Origin: Mikania micrantha
Taxonomy: Eukaryota; Streptophyta; Magnoliopsida; Asterales; Asteraceae
Direction of reading: 5' to 3'
Length of the DNA stretch: 64,000 nucleotides
Assembly (NCBI GenBank): GCA_009363875.1
Contig: CM018690.1
Span: 14,787,971-14,851,970 of the forward strand
In this document: piece after piece, positions 35,421-48,367 of the stretch
Layout of the letters: each line of letters opens with the position of its first letter
Position numbering within the stretch: position 1 is the stretch's first letter
Notes under the pieces: model-generated
Databases searched by the model: none
Told to the model about the DNA's origin: nothing
The model's input: only the letters and a program-made list of their open reading frames with translations
Program-made: the position numbers and the translations under genes

Positions 35421-37117
35421 ATTTTTAAAAAATTTAACAAAATATATAAAGTAATAAACGTTTCAGATCCCAAAACTCGCCCAAAATATATCAAAAATGC
35501 ACAAAAACCAACATACTAAAGTGATTATGAGTTATCATTCTCTAAGAACAGTGATACATAATCAAATTTTAATAACACATCATACAAGCATACAACTATG
35601 TTTCATTCACAAAACCAATGTATTATACCGTCAAAAATCAAGTGCAATGTTGATCAGTTATCATTCTTTAAAACAGTGATACAGAATCCACAACACAAAA
35701 TTGAAAACACATCTTGATCTATCAACATCGCAGGTACAAAAAACAAAAACTATAGAGTTACTCAAAATCATTTTCTTTCAGTAACAAAAAACAAACAAAA
35801 TCATCACAAATAACACAAAATTAAGGCCATGGGAGAAGATCAAAAGAAAACTTACTAATGATGGTTCCGGTGATGGTGATCCAACGATGAACGACGAACT
35901 CCGATTGAAATCTCTGTTGTAGAAGACGATTCACAGATTTAACTTCCTCATTTTGTGTGATGATTCCAATGATTCACCTGTGTCACGATTGAAGAAGATT
36001 GAGGGAGACGAGCCACATATTGAAGGGTTGATTGTTGAAGATGAATTTTGGAGGGGAAGTAAACGGTCTACATGTGATGTAGAATTGCAATCGGCGGATG
36101 CCTAAAATAAAGGGATGCCCTTTTAGTTTCCTTACAAATTTTGGGGTAAATTGGAGTTTTAAATTATTTCTTTAGATCTATAGTTTAAGAATGAGTTTCA
36201 TTTAATTCCAATAAACAGTTAAATTAGGTAGAACACAGGTGTCATGTGTTTCTGTATTGCACTTTTGTTCCACATCATTTACGCTCAATGACATTAAGAA
36301 GTTGCCTGTATCAACTCAGAAAACCCCAAAAATCCCCACTAATAAGATTTTATTGCTATGATTCTCAGTTTCAATTTCTTGAGCACTCAATTAGTCAAAC
36401 TTATACAAAATTTCAAAAAGAGTACGAAGAATCTGAACATATTCAAGATCATCTGCTATTACACAAAAAAAATGAGATAACAAAAAACTCTGTGTTAATT
36501 GAAAAGCCCAAATTGCAGGCAAGATCATATTGCAGATCATCAAATTAGTGAAACAGAATTTTCAAGGATTGATGAGAAGGTGTGACTAATCGAAGCATAA
36601 TCAAGATATCGGAGACTGCATACTTCATAACCTAAGAAGATTACTAATCAAGCAAATTGAAAGGCAACAGTTCCAGGTTGAGCAAAGAAGACGACTCGTC
36701 AGACGTACCTTAGATTCAAAGTAAAATAGAATCCAGTGATGGCAAAAAGGCCGTCGAGGAACAACTTTGAAGCCGGAGAGAGCGACGTCTGCAAGAATTT
36801 GAACAATACTTACTTCATACAATACGTGATGGCTGACGGTGTGAAATCCAGAAAAGCGTGAAGGACGGGTATTGCGATTGTGATGTAGTTGACGGCGAGA
36901 GTGGCGGAGATAACGGAATAGGGACGGCAACGGTTGTTGTAGGAGGGACACGGTGACAAACTTGACGGAAATCGGATGTAAAGTAATTTTTTTATAACAT
37001 TAGCATTAGCATCTTATGCTAATGTTAAAAAAAATTGCGTCACTAATTTAACTATATTATATCATTATTTCTTTAATCTTATTTCTTATTTCTTGATGCC
37101 CACATGTCTATATAATA

Positions 37118-37164
<47 letters not shown>

Positions 37165-37192
37165 TTTCTAAATACGGATCAAAGGCGCCCTG
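35421..37192. repeat. Array unit 2
   Basis: Plus frame from 36246, minus frame 36951-36625 (one residue change, Ile to Val, against the others). It shares CACGATTGAAGAAG with unit 3, where other units have CACGATTCAAGAAG. The TTA tract is longer than in unit 1. Confidence 0.95.
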
Positions 37193-38891
37193 ATTTTTAA
37201 AAAATTTAACAAAATATATAAAGTAATAAACGTTTCAGATCCCAAAACTCGCCCAAAATATATCAAAAATGCACAAAAATCAACATACTAAAGTGATTAT
37301 GAGTTATCATTCTCTAAGAACAGTGATACATAATCAAATTTTAATAACACATCATACAAGTATACAACTATGTTTCATTCACAAAACCAATATATTATAC
37401 CGTCAAAAATCAAGTGCAATGTTGATCAGTTATCATTCTTTAAAACAGTGATACAGAATCCACAACACAAAATTGAAAACACATCTTGATCTATCAACAT
37501 CGCAGGTACAAAAAACAAAAACTATAGAGTTACTCAAAATCATTTTCTTTCAGTAACAAAAAACAAACAAAATCATCACAAATAACACAAAATTAAGGCC
37601 ATGGGAGAAGATCAAAAGAAAACTTACTAATGATGGTTCCGGTGATGGTGATCCAACGATGAACGACGAACTCCGATTGAAATCTCTGTTGTAGAAGACG
37701 ATTCACAGATTTAACTTCCTCATTTTGTGTGATGATTCCAATGATTCACCTGTGTCACGATTGAAGAAGATTGAGGGAGACGAGCCACATATTGAAGGGT
37801 TGATTGTTGAAGATGAATTTTGGAGGGGAAGTAAACGGTCTACATGTGATGTAGAATTGCAATCGGCGGATGCCTAAAATAAAGGGATGCCCTTTTAGTT
37901 TCCTTACAAATTTTGGGGTAAATTGGAGTTTTAAATTATTTCTTTAGATCTATAGTTTAAGAATGAGTTTCATTTAATTCCAATAAACAGTTAAATTAGG
38001 TAGAACACAGGTGTCATGTGTTTCTGTATTGCACTTTTGTTCCACATCATTTACGCTCAATGACATTAAGAAGTTGCCTGTATCAACTCAGAAAACCCCA
38101 AAAATCCCCACTAATAAGATTTTATTGCTATGATTCTCAGTTTCAATTTCTTGAGCACTCAATTAGTCAAACTTATACAAAATTTCAAAAAGAGTACGAA
38201 GAATCTGAACATATTCAAGATCATCTGCTATTACACAAAAAAAAATGAGATAACAAAAAACTCTGTGTTAATTGAAAAGCCCAAATTGCAGGCAAGATCA
38301 TATTGCAGATCATCAAATTAGTGAAACAGAATTTTCAAGGATTGATGAGAAGGTGTGACTAATCGAAGCATAATCAAGATATCGGAGACTGCATACTTCA
38401 TAACCTAAGAAGATTACTAATCAAGCAAATTGAAAGGCAACAGTTCCAGGTTGAGCAAAGAAGACGACTCGTCAGACGTACCTTAGATTCAAAGTAAAAT
38501 AGAATCCAGTGATGGCAAAAAGGCCGTCGAGGAACAACTTTGAAGCCGGAGAGAGCGATGTCTGCAAGAATTTGAACAATACTTACTTCATACAATACGT
38601 GATGGCTGACGGTGTGAAATCCAGAAAAGCGTGAAGGACGGGTATTGCGATTGTGATGTAGTTGACGGCGAGAGTGGCGGAGATAACGGAATAGGGACGG
38701 CAACGGTTGTTGTAGGAGGGACACGGTGACAAACTTGACGGAAATCCGATGTAAAGTAATTTTTTTATAACATTAGCATTAGCATCTTATGCTAATGTTA
38801 AAAAAAAATTGCGTCACTAATTTAACTAAATTATATCATTATTTCTTTAATCTTATTTCTTATTTCTTGATGCCCACATGTCTATATAATA

Positions 38892-38923
<32 letters not shown>

Positions 38924-38951
38924 TTTCTAAATACGGATCAAAGGCGCCCTG
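37193..38951. repeat. Array unit 3
   Basis: Plus frame from 38018, minus frame 38724-38398. It shares variants with unit 2, suggesting those two arose from a recent duplication. Confidence 0.95.
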
Positions 38952-40650
38952 ATTTTTAAAAAATTTAACAAAATATATAAAGTAATAAACGTTTCAGATC
39001 CCAAAACTCGCCCAAAATATATCAAAAATGCACAAAAACCAACATACTAAAGTGATTATGAGTTATCATTCTCTAAGAACAGTGATACATAATCAAATTT
39101 TAATAACACATCATACAAGCATACAACTATGTTTCATTCACAAAACCAATGTATTATACCGTCAAAAATCAAGTGCAATGTTGATCAGTTATCATTCTTT
39201 AAAATAGTGATACAGAATCCACAACACAAAATTGAAAACACATCTTGATCTATCAACATCACAGGTACAAAAAACAAAAACTGTAGAGTTACTCAAAATG
39301 ATTTTCTTTCAGTAACAAAAAACAAACAAAATCATCACAAATAACACAAAATTAAGGCCTTGGGAGAAGATCAAAAGAAAACTTACTAATGATGGTTCCG
39401 GTGATGGTGATCCAACGATGAACGACGAACTCCGATTGAAATCTCTGTTGTAGAAGACGATTCACAGATTTAACTTCCTCATTTTGTGTGATGATTCCAA
39501 TGATTCAACTGTGTCACGATTCAAGAAGATTGAGGGAGACGAGCCACATATTTAAGGGTTGATTGTTGAAGATGAATTTTGGAGGGGAAGTAAACGGTCT
39601 ACATGTGATGTAGAATTGCAATCGGCGGATGCCTAAAATAAAGGGATGCCCTTTTAGTTTCCTTACAAATTTTGGGGTAATTGGAGTTTTAAATTATTTC
39701 CTTAGATCTATAGTTTAAGAATGAGTTTCATTTAATTCCAATAAACAGTTAAATTAGGTAGAACACATGTGTCATGTGTTTCTGTATTGCACTTTTGTTC
39801 CACATCATTTACGCTCAATGACATTAAGAAGTTGCCTGTATCAACTCAGAAAACCCCAAAAATCCCGAATAATAAGATTTTATTGCTATGATTCTCAGTT
39901 TCAATTTCTTGAGCATTCAATTAGTCAAACTTATACAAAATTTCAAAAAGAGTACGAAGAATCTGAACATATTCAAGATCATCTGCTATTACACAAAAAA
40001 AAATGAGATAACAAAAAACTCTGTGTTAATTGAAAAGCCCTAATTGCAGGCAAGATCATATTGCAGATCATCAAATTAGTGAAACAGAATTTTCAAAGAT
40101 TGATGAGAAGGTGTGACTAATCGAAGCATAATCAAGATATCGGAGACTGCATACTTCATAACCTAAGAAGATTACTAATCAAGCAAATTGAAAGGCAACA
40201 GTTCCATGTTGAGCAAAGAAGACGACTCGACGTACCTTAGATTCAAAGTAAAATAGAATCCAGTGATGGCAAAAAGGCCGTCGAGGAACAACTTTGAAGC
40301 CGGAGAGAGCGATGTCTGCAAGAATTAGAACAATACTTACTTCATACAATACGTGATGGCTGACGGTGTGAAATCCAGAAAAGCGTGAGGGACGGGTATT
40401 GCGATTGTGGTGTAGTTGACGGCGAGAGTGGCGGAGATAACGGAATAGGGACGACAACGGTTGTTGTAGGAGGGACAGGGTGACAAACTTGACGGAAATC
40501 GGATGTAAAGTAATTTTTTTATAACATTAGCATTAGCATCTTATGCTAATGTTAAAAAAAAAAATTGCGTCACTAATTTAACTAAATTATATCATTATTT
40601 CTTTAATCTTATTTCTTATTTCTAGATGCCCACATGTCTATATAATATTG

Positions 40651-40703
<53 letters not shown>

Positions 40704-40731
40704 TTTCTAAATAAGGATCAAAGGCGCCCTG
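38952..40731. repeat. Array unit 4
   Basis: Plus frame from 39767 (start shifted), minus frame 40457-40179 (shortened by a small deletion near 40228). It shares GCGTGAGGGACGGG and ATTGTGGTG with unit 5. It has one of the longest TTA tracts, about 16 repeats. Confidence 0.95.
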
Positions 40732-41066
40732 ATTTTTAATAAATTTAACAAAATATATAAAGTAATAAACGTTTCAGATCCCAAAACTCGCCCAAAATAT
40801 ATCAAAAATGCACAAAAATCAACATACTAAAGTGATTATGAGTTATCATTCTCTAAGAACAGTGATACATAATCAAATTTTAATAACACATCATACAAGT
40901 ATACAACTATGTTTCATTCACAAAACCAATATATTATACCGTCAAAAATCAAGTGCAATGTTGATCAGTTATCATTCTTTAAAACAGTGATACAGAATCC
41001 ACAACACAAAATTGAAAACACATCTTGATCTATCAACATCACAGGTACAAAAAACAAAAACTATAG
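40732..41066. repeat. Array unit 5, left part
   Basis: The left portion of unit 5, ending in the TATAG target duplication at 41062-41066 where the 15.4-kb Ty3 element begins. The rest of the unit lies at 56424-57860. Confidence 0.95.
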
Positions 41067-41869
41067 AGTCACACCCCTGCGCCGCGTGCGGAATCCACGG
41101 CGCGGTGACTTATGAACGGTTGAATCATGCACAAGTATTGAATAAGAACAACCACAATGGATTACTAAGTTTCATAATGTTTAGACAGTTGTTTAGTTAC
41201 AGACAATATATCTACCAAAATAATGACAACTACAGACCCATAATATAGTTTACAAAATAAGACTTCAAACAAGACAATTAAACAATCAGGATTTAGTGTT
41301 TTTCTAATCCATCCTAGCATGTTTCTTCATCTTGTTATATCTTAGAATGGTCTCCTTAGTTGTCCTTTAGAAAGTCTTAAACCTGATTACCTGAAACACG
41401 TGAAAAGTAACTGTCAACTACAAAAGTAGTTGGTGAGAACAATAGGTTTAACAATTGTAAATGTGAATTTGTACTGTAAGGCATATGAATAAAACAATAA
41501 ATGAAATAAATGGATGAGTTTCAACCCAAACTAACATCAAGTCTGTAAAACGTGTGCAAACAGTCAAAAGACTGTTTACTAGAAAAGCCAACATATAATC
41601 AAGTCCCAAACTACGTTTGGAGTTAGAAAATGTATTAGCAACTTTGATAAAAACCATAACGAAACCAAACCTGCAGTTAGGTTATAAAACAAATTTAAAA
41701 GCTAACTCCATTTTGGTATGCCCCAATGTGTCTGCTTTCCCTTGTTGTGATCACCAGTACTAACGCTAATGAATATGTAACTTTATGTGGATATAAGTTT
41801 GTTCACAACAGTGGACACCATGCTTTTGAACTTTGCTTTAAACCATTGATTAATGCCTTATTTGATAAC

Positions 41870-41975
41870 ATGATTTGAAAACCTTGTTTGAATACCATGA
41901 ATTGAATCCTTTGTTTGAATGCCATGAATTGAATCCTTTGTTTGAATGCCATGAATTGAATCCTTTGTTTGAACA
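41870..41975. repeat. 27-bp tandem repeat in the 3' LTR
   Basis: The unit CCATGAATTGAATCCTTTGT followed by TTGAATG is present three times, with a diverged fourth. The same repeat occurs in the other LTR at about 54100-54206. The peptide repeat it could encode (HELNPLFEC) is a by-product. Confidence 0.9.
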
Positions 41976-42837
41976 ACGTCATGAAAACTATGGATTGAAT
42001 ACCTTGTTTGAAACCTTTGATTTGATACCGAGAATAGTGACCTTGTATAGTAACAACGTTTATAACATATTACTTTCGAAAACACGAGTTTATAACAAAA
42101 GAGTTTATAAAATCCATTATTTAAAAGTGTTTATCATTAATAAAACCATTTGAGTAAATCTGCTATAAAACAGTTCAAAGAATCTTTGTAAAACCTCTTT
42201 TTTAGTAGAAAGAGTTTAATAGTTGATACATCCTTTAAAACAGTTTATGAATCCCTTGGATTTGTACATTGAACCTGTAATGTTTGTAGAATACATACAT
42301 CTTGTATCATGAAATATATATGTAAGAGAAGTATTTGTTCACGTGTTCCACCCCAAAACAGTTGAAAAACAGTAAAAGAGGGGCTATGTTCTCACCTGTC
42401 TGCAGTAGACTCTGAACTATAACAAATAGCAAGTAGCAAACATGACTTCTAACTGGTTCCTATATCATTGTAATCATACATAAGGTATAAGATTTATGAT
42501 TGTATAGACTTTGATTCATTGATTGACTTGTGTTATCATGAACTTGGTTTACTCTTGAATAACTTGATCTTATGTTTGGAAATGTTATACGAACTTGAAA
42601 GTCATGATTGAGTTACTTGTTTGATAATTGATTCATGAAAAGAATGTGTAATGTTCTTTTATGCACAACTTGTATGCATAAAATAATAAGTGTTGATGAT
42701 GTTTGATGACCATTGTTTAACATGTAATTAAGGAAATGTCCCAATTGTTTTGAGTCTTTGGGATTGTGACTTGACCTCATACTTATGTTAAGTTATGAAC
42801 TTAAACCGAATGAGATCAATTCACAACTTCTTTAAGT

Positions 42838-43130
42838 TGTGGGCCGAACATTGGGCTTTGAGCCCATGTAATCATGGTGGTCTTTAAACAAAGTCCTTGG
42901 CCCTTATTAAATTAACAATGGCCCAATTGAGTGTGGTGTTGGGCCCTAATGGTTCAAGCGAATAATTTGGCCAAGTGTGGTCTACTTGGGCCAATTAGTC
43001 TAAGTGGAACTCAATGTGGTTTCACTATTGGGCCGAGAGTCCTATTGGGCTTGATCGAATCACATGGGCCGCATGTATTCGAATTGGGCCAGTGGTTTTG
43101 TTGTTGGGCCGAATAGGATTGAATTGGGCC
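42838..43130. repeat. TTGGGCC-rich segment of the LTR
   Basis: About a dozen copies of TGGGCC or TGGGCT, mostly preceded by AT or TT, at irregular spacing. It has a counterpart in the 5' LTR at about 55069-55365. Confidence 0.8.
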
Positions 43131-43189
43131 GATCGTAAACTAGTTATCCCCCCCCTTTTTAATCCAAACCAGCGAACCTATTGCTCAAA

Positions 43190-43690
43190 TAAACAAAGGT
43201 TCGGCCATGTGATGGTATAGCTTAGGTTCGTGAACATGGAAGGGTTCGTAGGTGCCATAAGGTTCGGTTAAATCTTCAACAGCGAATAAGGTTCGGTGGT
43301 TTTGGATGGTATTAGGTTCGGAGGGGTTCGGTGACATCAGGGTTCGGCTGAAGTGATGAAGGGTTCGTGCCCATCGATGCTGGTTCGCCGCTTATGGTGT
43401 CCAAAGGTTCGACAGTTAAGGTGACGAACCTAGGGTTCGCTGCATGCATGCAAAGGTTTGTGGAATCCTCGTGGGTTCGGCTAATCATGGAACAAGGTTC
43501 GGCTGATGTGTAATGGTTCGTCTGGCTGATTATGGTTCGGTGTGAGTTCGTGGAATCTCCTAAGGGTTCGGCTGATAGTCTACGAACCATGCAGGTTCGT
43601 GAATCCACATTAAGGTTCGACTCTTGTAGATGAGGGTTCGGCTACAAGCTGCATCCAGCGAACCTGTAGGCTTTCGTCCTCCTCATCCGA
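43190..43690. repeat. GGTTCG-rich segment of the LTR
   Basis: Roughly 25-30 copies of GGTTCG or its complement, spaced irregularly about every 12-30 bases, with otherwise non-repetitive linkers. The same segment is in the 5' LTR at about 55425-55910. Frames that cross it are not genes. Confidence 0.85.
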
Positions 43691-44373
43691 TCTAACCTTC
43701 GGTTTAGGGTTTCTCATGATATTGCTGCATGTGTATGAGTCCTCGTGGGGGTTGGGGCTCGACTAGAATAAGTTGGGAGCCGGCTAAGCATCAAATTCAA
43801 ACAACACAACAAAAACCCTATTTTTCGTGTTCTTTCAAGACCCATACCTCGTTTTTGGCCGGATGAAAACTCAGATCAGTTGTACTTCTGTGTAGGGAAT
43901 GTCGAGAGCTTCGCGTAGGTTCACGAATCACCGGAATCCGTCAAGAAACGAAGGAGATACGCGCGTTTGAAGTTCGGTTTTCTAGTGAGAAGGTGGAGAA
44001 CGAAATTCTAGCGAGAGAAAGGGTTGTTGGTGAATTAAATGAGGAAAATAGCCTTCTTCAAGGCTTTTATAGTCCGCGTGGTATTCGGGTTCGTTCCGGT
44101 TGCTTGGTTCACGTTTTCGTCGCGTAACGCGTATTTTACGCGGTTTTAAATAAAGATTTGTTATTCTCATCATTTTGATGAGTTTCAAAATTGTAAAAAT
44201 GTAAAATAATATATTTTACTTATTTATTTTTATGTTTCGTTCGTTTTCAGATCGTTAAACAGATACAATTACGTGTATACCCGCAATCGCGTACGTTTTT
44301 TGATCGTTTTATTTATTTATTGTCGTTTATTCATAATTATAAGTTCAACATTCGTATCATTATGGATCGTCAC

Positions 44374-47300
44374 TGTAACACCCCGACCGGCGGCGGAATC
44401 GTCGGGATGCCACGAGGGATGTGTAGATTGTTCAAAAGCTCGTGGGCATCTAAATCAAATCATCATATATCATTCAATCAACCAAAATAATTACACAAAA
44501 ATCATGTTCATCATGAATTAAGTACATCAATTACACAAAAGAATTAGCTAAATTAACTAAATCCTAATCGCCAGAATTTTAGTTAATTAGCTAAGTCCAA
44601 GATCCTATATGATGATGTCCAAAATAGAAGAGACCATCCTCTTCATCCTACTTGTCTCCATCACCTGAAACATGTAAGAAAATCAAGTGTCAACTACAAA
44701 AGTAGTTGGTGAGTAATCATAAGTTTTTATATTTAAAAATGTTTTAGTAAAATGAGTTTAAAAGTTTATGCTTAAAATGGTTTTATAAAATGCTTTGTTT
44801 AAAACGAGTATAAGACTTATGATCTTCTTGAGAAAATCCATATGAATACCTGTATGAGATAATCCAACACACATCCACCAATTCAACAATCAAACACATA
44901 TACAATCACATAACCACATAACCAAATCAGTCATAGTCAATCACAAATAATCATAATCAAATATAGATAATCAATCCACAAACTAATCAACCAATCTCAT
45001 CAATCATATTCTCAAATAATGTTCGTGACTATACATGATCATTATGTAATTAACATAAGTTAAATACATGATTCATGGAGTGGTCGCTAACCACGTGACA
45101 ATACATGAAGTTAAAGCAATTAACCGAAGTCAAAGGCAATGATTCACAGATGTGGAAACCATCCACGTGACAATACAAGATGTCAAAGCAATTTACCGAA
45201 GTAAGAGCGATGAATCTCGGAGTTTGTGACAATACTTGTAATCTTTGTTATTGACCGAGGTCAATAACAATGTTTACACGGATATAAGATAATAAGAGAT
45301 AATCCATTAATAATGATATTTTCAAATGTGAATATCATATTGATAAACAGGTATTAACCTTGTGTTATCAAAATAACATTTAGTTTGGTATACATGCTTC
45401 ACCTCCGAGTTTTAAAACAAAACAGTTTAAAGAAAGGGAGGTTATGAGAACTCACCTGAAGTCCTTAGAATATGTGTTCTCGTATTATGCGCGCTCGCGT
45501 AGATAAACTCAGATTAACTCAATTATCTGAAATTAAATATATGTCCGTACTCATGAGTATACTTGTTTCATCTCGATTGATTATTCACAAGTGTTTCTCT
45601 TTTAGTTAAATCATTAATGTTTTCTTAACTTAGCTTACTTAACCTAAGTTAAGATAACTTCTAAATCTTTTATAAGTGTATATCATCAATTCATAGTTTA
45701 GTCTTGTTAGTTTCTAACTATGTTATCATGATCCACTTGTTATGATATCATAGGTATCCATTTGCATGCATGTTCACTATTTTGACCCCCTTGATTAAGT
45801 TAATAACACTTTAATTAAAGTTCAATAAAAATCCAAGTTTAAGTTGATTATGACCCAATTCCGACATACACACAAATATTTAGTTTCTTAAAACTCAAGT
45901 TAAAAGAGGAAGGTGATAACCACTTAGGTGTTCATGCATGCATGGATACTCTTTTACGTGCATCTATGCTTATATATGTATAGATATGTATGCCTACATA
46001 TCATGGCCTTAGCCTTAACCTTATAACTTTAAAGATTTTAGTTCGGTCACCCCCTTGGGCAGCGAACCTTATATCCTAATCAGACTAGGTTCGGCTAACA
46101 TAGAGGAAAAGAGGGTTCGTGGGTTCCTAGAGGTGCATGGTTCGGCTAGGCCACCAAAGGTTCGGGGTCCCTAGGGTTCGCCACCCTAGGGTTGCTGATC
46201 CAGTAGGAGGGTTCGCTAGCATATGGTTCGGCCCTAAGATGATCAAGGGTTCGGGCCTATGGTTCGCCACTTCAACAATGGTTCGTGGCTACCAAAAAGG
46301 TTCGGCTCGTCGGGAGGATGAGGTTCGCCACCCTTTTAGGGTTCGGCGGCCAAGTAGGGTTCGGCCCTGGCGGCACCCTTCACGAACCAGCACCCCCATC
46401 CACTGTTCTTCTTCCACATCGTGTACAATCTGTTATGGGTCGATCCCTAGCTTCACTAGATCTCCTACCAGTTCGTTTAACACATACAAAACCAAGGACA
46501 ACATAGAAGATGGTGCTCGATTTCTAAGTAGGGTTTTCACCCCCAAACCGAAAAGTAGAATGGCAATCATACCTTCGAATCGTGATCAACAGTCGAGTTT
46601 CTTCGTATCCTCTTGTAGCTCTCGTTCACACGGTCGTCTGGACACCGAGATCTCTGAAATCCGACAAGAATTGAAGGAGGAAAGCTAGAGAGAAGTTTGG
46701 GTGGATTGTGGGTGACGAATTTGAGTGTTTAGTGAGAGAGAGTTAGTTGTGAAAATGAAGAAAGGGAAGGAAGTAATCTTCCTTATATCGCGTGTCGTAT
46801 ACGCGTGCTCGATCCCGTTTTTATCGCGATAGATAAAATAAAGGCTCGGTTCTTACACATTAAACATATTTAAACATAACATGTTTAAAATATTAGGGTT
46901 TCATTAATTAAGTTTATTTTAAACAATCTTTATTTCTCAAAATGATCTCGTTTAATACGCGTCAACCCTCATAAACATTCTTGGTTCTTTTCGGGAATAT
47001 ATTTAAAGTCTTTTTAAATAAAAGTGTTTTCCGTTACGTTTCATTAGACTACTTATTTGATTAAATGATTTTAGTCGGTTTCGTAAAATGATTCCGTTTT
47101 ATTTAAAGTAAAATATTTATTTAAATGAATGTTTTATTAAATTCGTTTTAGGTTGTGATTTCTAATAAACATTTTAAGATTTTATTTATCAATTTAATAT
47201 TGTTGGATATTATTTAATCATCTCGTCGAAACGCGTTACTCGCGTACGTATTCGTAAAGATCGTCACCTTTGCGAATCCGACGCTCGTGTCGTATTTCGA

Positions 47301-47951
47301 TTTGATTTACAGTTGGTGGAATATCGTTTCAGAATATTATTCTTAATAATTATATTCGTGTGAATCGTCACTCACGCGAATACATTATTAAGTAAATATT
47401 TCTAAATCAATATTCGCGTTTTAAGTAATGTTCGTAACCTCACCAACGCGTAATATTATTCTCATTATTTAGTAACTTTAATATTACATTTCCCAAACCA
47501 AAACCCACTAAACCCTAGTCACTGACACATCCATGATAGACCGAAATATGCATATGTATAGGGCATATGCAGAGGTAGGTCGCAACCTCCTCTACACCGT
47601 CCCACCGCTATTTCGATAAAACATGACCATGTGTCCTTGACTACGTTTAGTAACCAAACTCTAACAAACTCCCAGTTCCATCCCAATACATTCTTAAACC
47701 AATAATTCATCATCATCAGTAATAAGTAACTGCGATAAACACTACGGGTCTGTTTAGTTGAATTACAACTAAACTTCCCGTGGTTTACGCGTATCATAAA
47801 TGTGCTATAACATGCATACCAGTACAGTGATAATATCAGTAGTGTAAGTCAATAATTTCATAATCATTAATAATTATAAATCTCCGGTCGTAACAGTACA
47901 TTCGTACGGATGTACGGACGTACGGACAACCGAAAGTACAGTGATGTTACA
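44374..47951 (-). mobile_element. Nested solo LTR of a second Ty3-like family
   Basis: It begins TGTAACATCACTG on the minus strand at 47951, ends GGGTGTTACA at 44374, and is flanked by GTCAC on both sides (44369-44373 and 47952-47956). Length 3,578 bp with no internal gag-pol, so it is a solo LTR, the usual product of LTR-LTR recombination. It shares with the host LTR a CAACTAC-AAAA-GTAGTTG hairpin (44691-44708), a GGTTCG-rich stretch (46040-46400) and a TATA-like module (47550-47640), so the families are related. Confidence 0.85.
46040..46400. repeat. GGTTCG-rich segment of the solo LTR
   Basis: About twenty GGTTCG hexamers with linkers unlike those of the host LTR, in a comparable position within the LTR. 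Confidence 0.8.
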
Positions 47952-48059
47952 GTCACCCATAACTATACTCAGTCTCGCTTACGTATTATGATTTTTGTTT
48001 AATTAATTCGTTTGTCATAATATTCGTCTTAAACACTACGCACCAACACTATCCCATTA

Positions 48060-48165
48060 CACCGAACGCAGTATATGTATAGGGCATACCCCAGAGTCCA
48101 GCTACCTGTCTTATCTGACGCCGTCCCACCACTGTTTCGATATAATACGATACTGTTCTTGCCTA
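48060..48165 (-). promoter_or_regulatory. TATA-like module of the 3' LTR
   Basis: In element orientation a TCGAAACAGTGGTGGGACGG block is followed by GTATGCCCTATACATATACT, a TATA-box-like site. Variants occur at 47550-47640 (solo LTR) and 51880-51990 (internal region). It is absent from the deleted 5' LTR. The promoter role is inferred from the TATA-like site and recurrence. Confidence 0.5.
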
Positions 48166-48332
48166 GCGAAATCGACGGTAAATAAATAATACATACTTGT
48201 TCCTGATTAACTGAAATCCTATAACACACAAACACAATCATGAACATATGAATCACATTGACTGATTGAACATAGATACACATTGTTCTAACACTGTTTA
48301 TGACTACCATGACTAAATGTACAGATGTTACA

Positions 48333-48367
48333 GTCTCCCCTAGTTAAGGGAATTTCGTCCCGAAATT
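48333..48367 (-). other. Polypurine tract and palindrome
   Basis: In element orientation a palindrome AATTTCGGGACGAAATT (48367-48351) precedes the purine tract AACTAGGGGAGAC, which abuts the 3' LTR start at 48332. The same arrangement is present in the second Ty3 element. Confidence 0.75.

Larger units (their letters stand above)
41067..48332 (-). repeat. Ty3 3' LTR, interrupted by a nested solo LTR
   Basis: On the coding strand it begins TGTAACATCTGTAC (48332) after the purine tract and ends GGGTGTGACT at 41067. Removing the nested 44374-47951 insertion and one target-site copy leaves about 3,683 bp. It includes a 27-bp repeat x3, a TTGGGCC-rich segment and a GGTTCG-rich segment. Confidence 0.88.

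Noticed and set aside
41870..42153. Frame with repeated HELNPLFEC peptide
   Set aside because: It is the 27-bp LTR tandem repeat read through; the opposite strand is open too, as expected of a period divisible by three.
43190..43608. GGTTCG-rich stretch considered as a CRISPR-like or coding array
   Set aside because: The hexamers are too short and irregular for CRISPR, the host is a plant, and the open frame has no homology.
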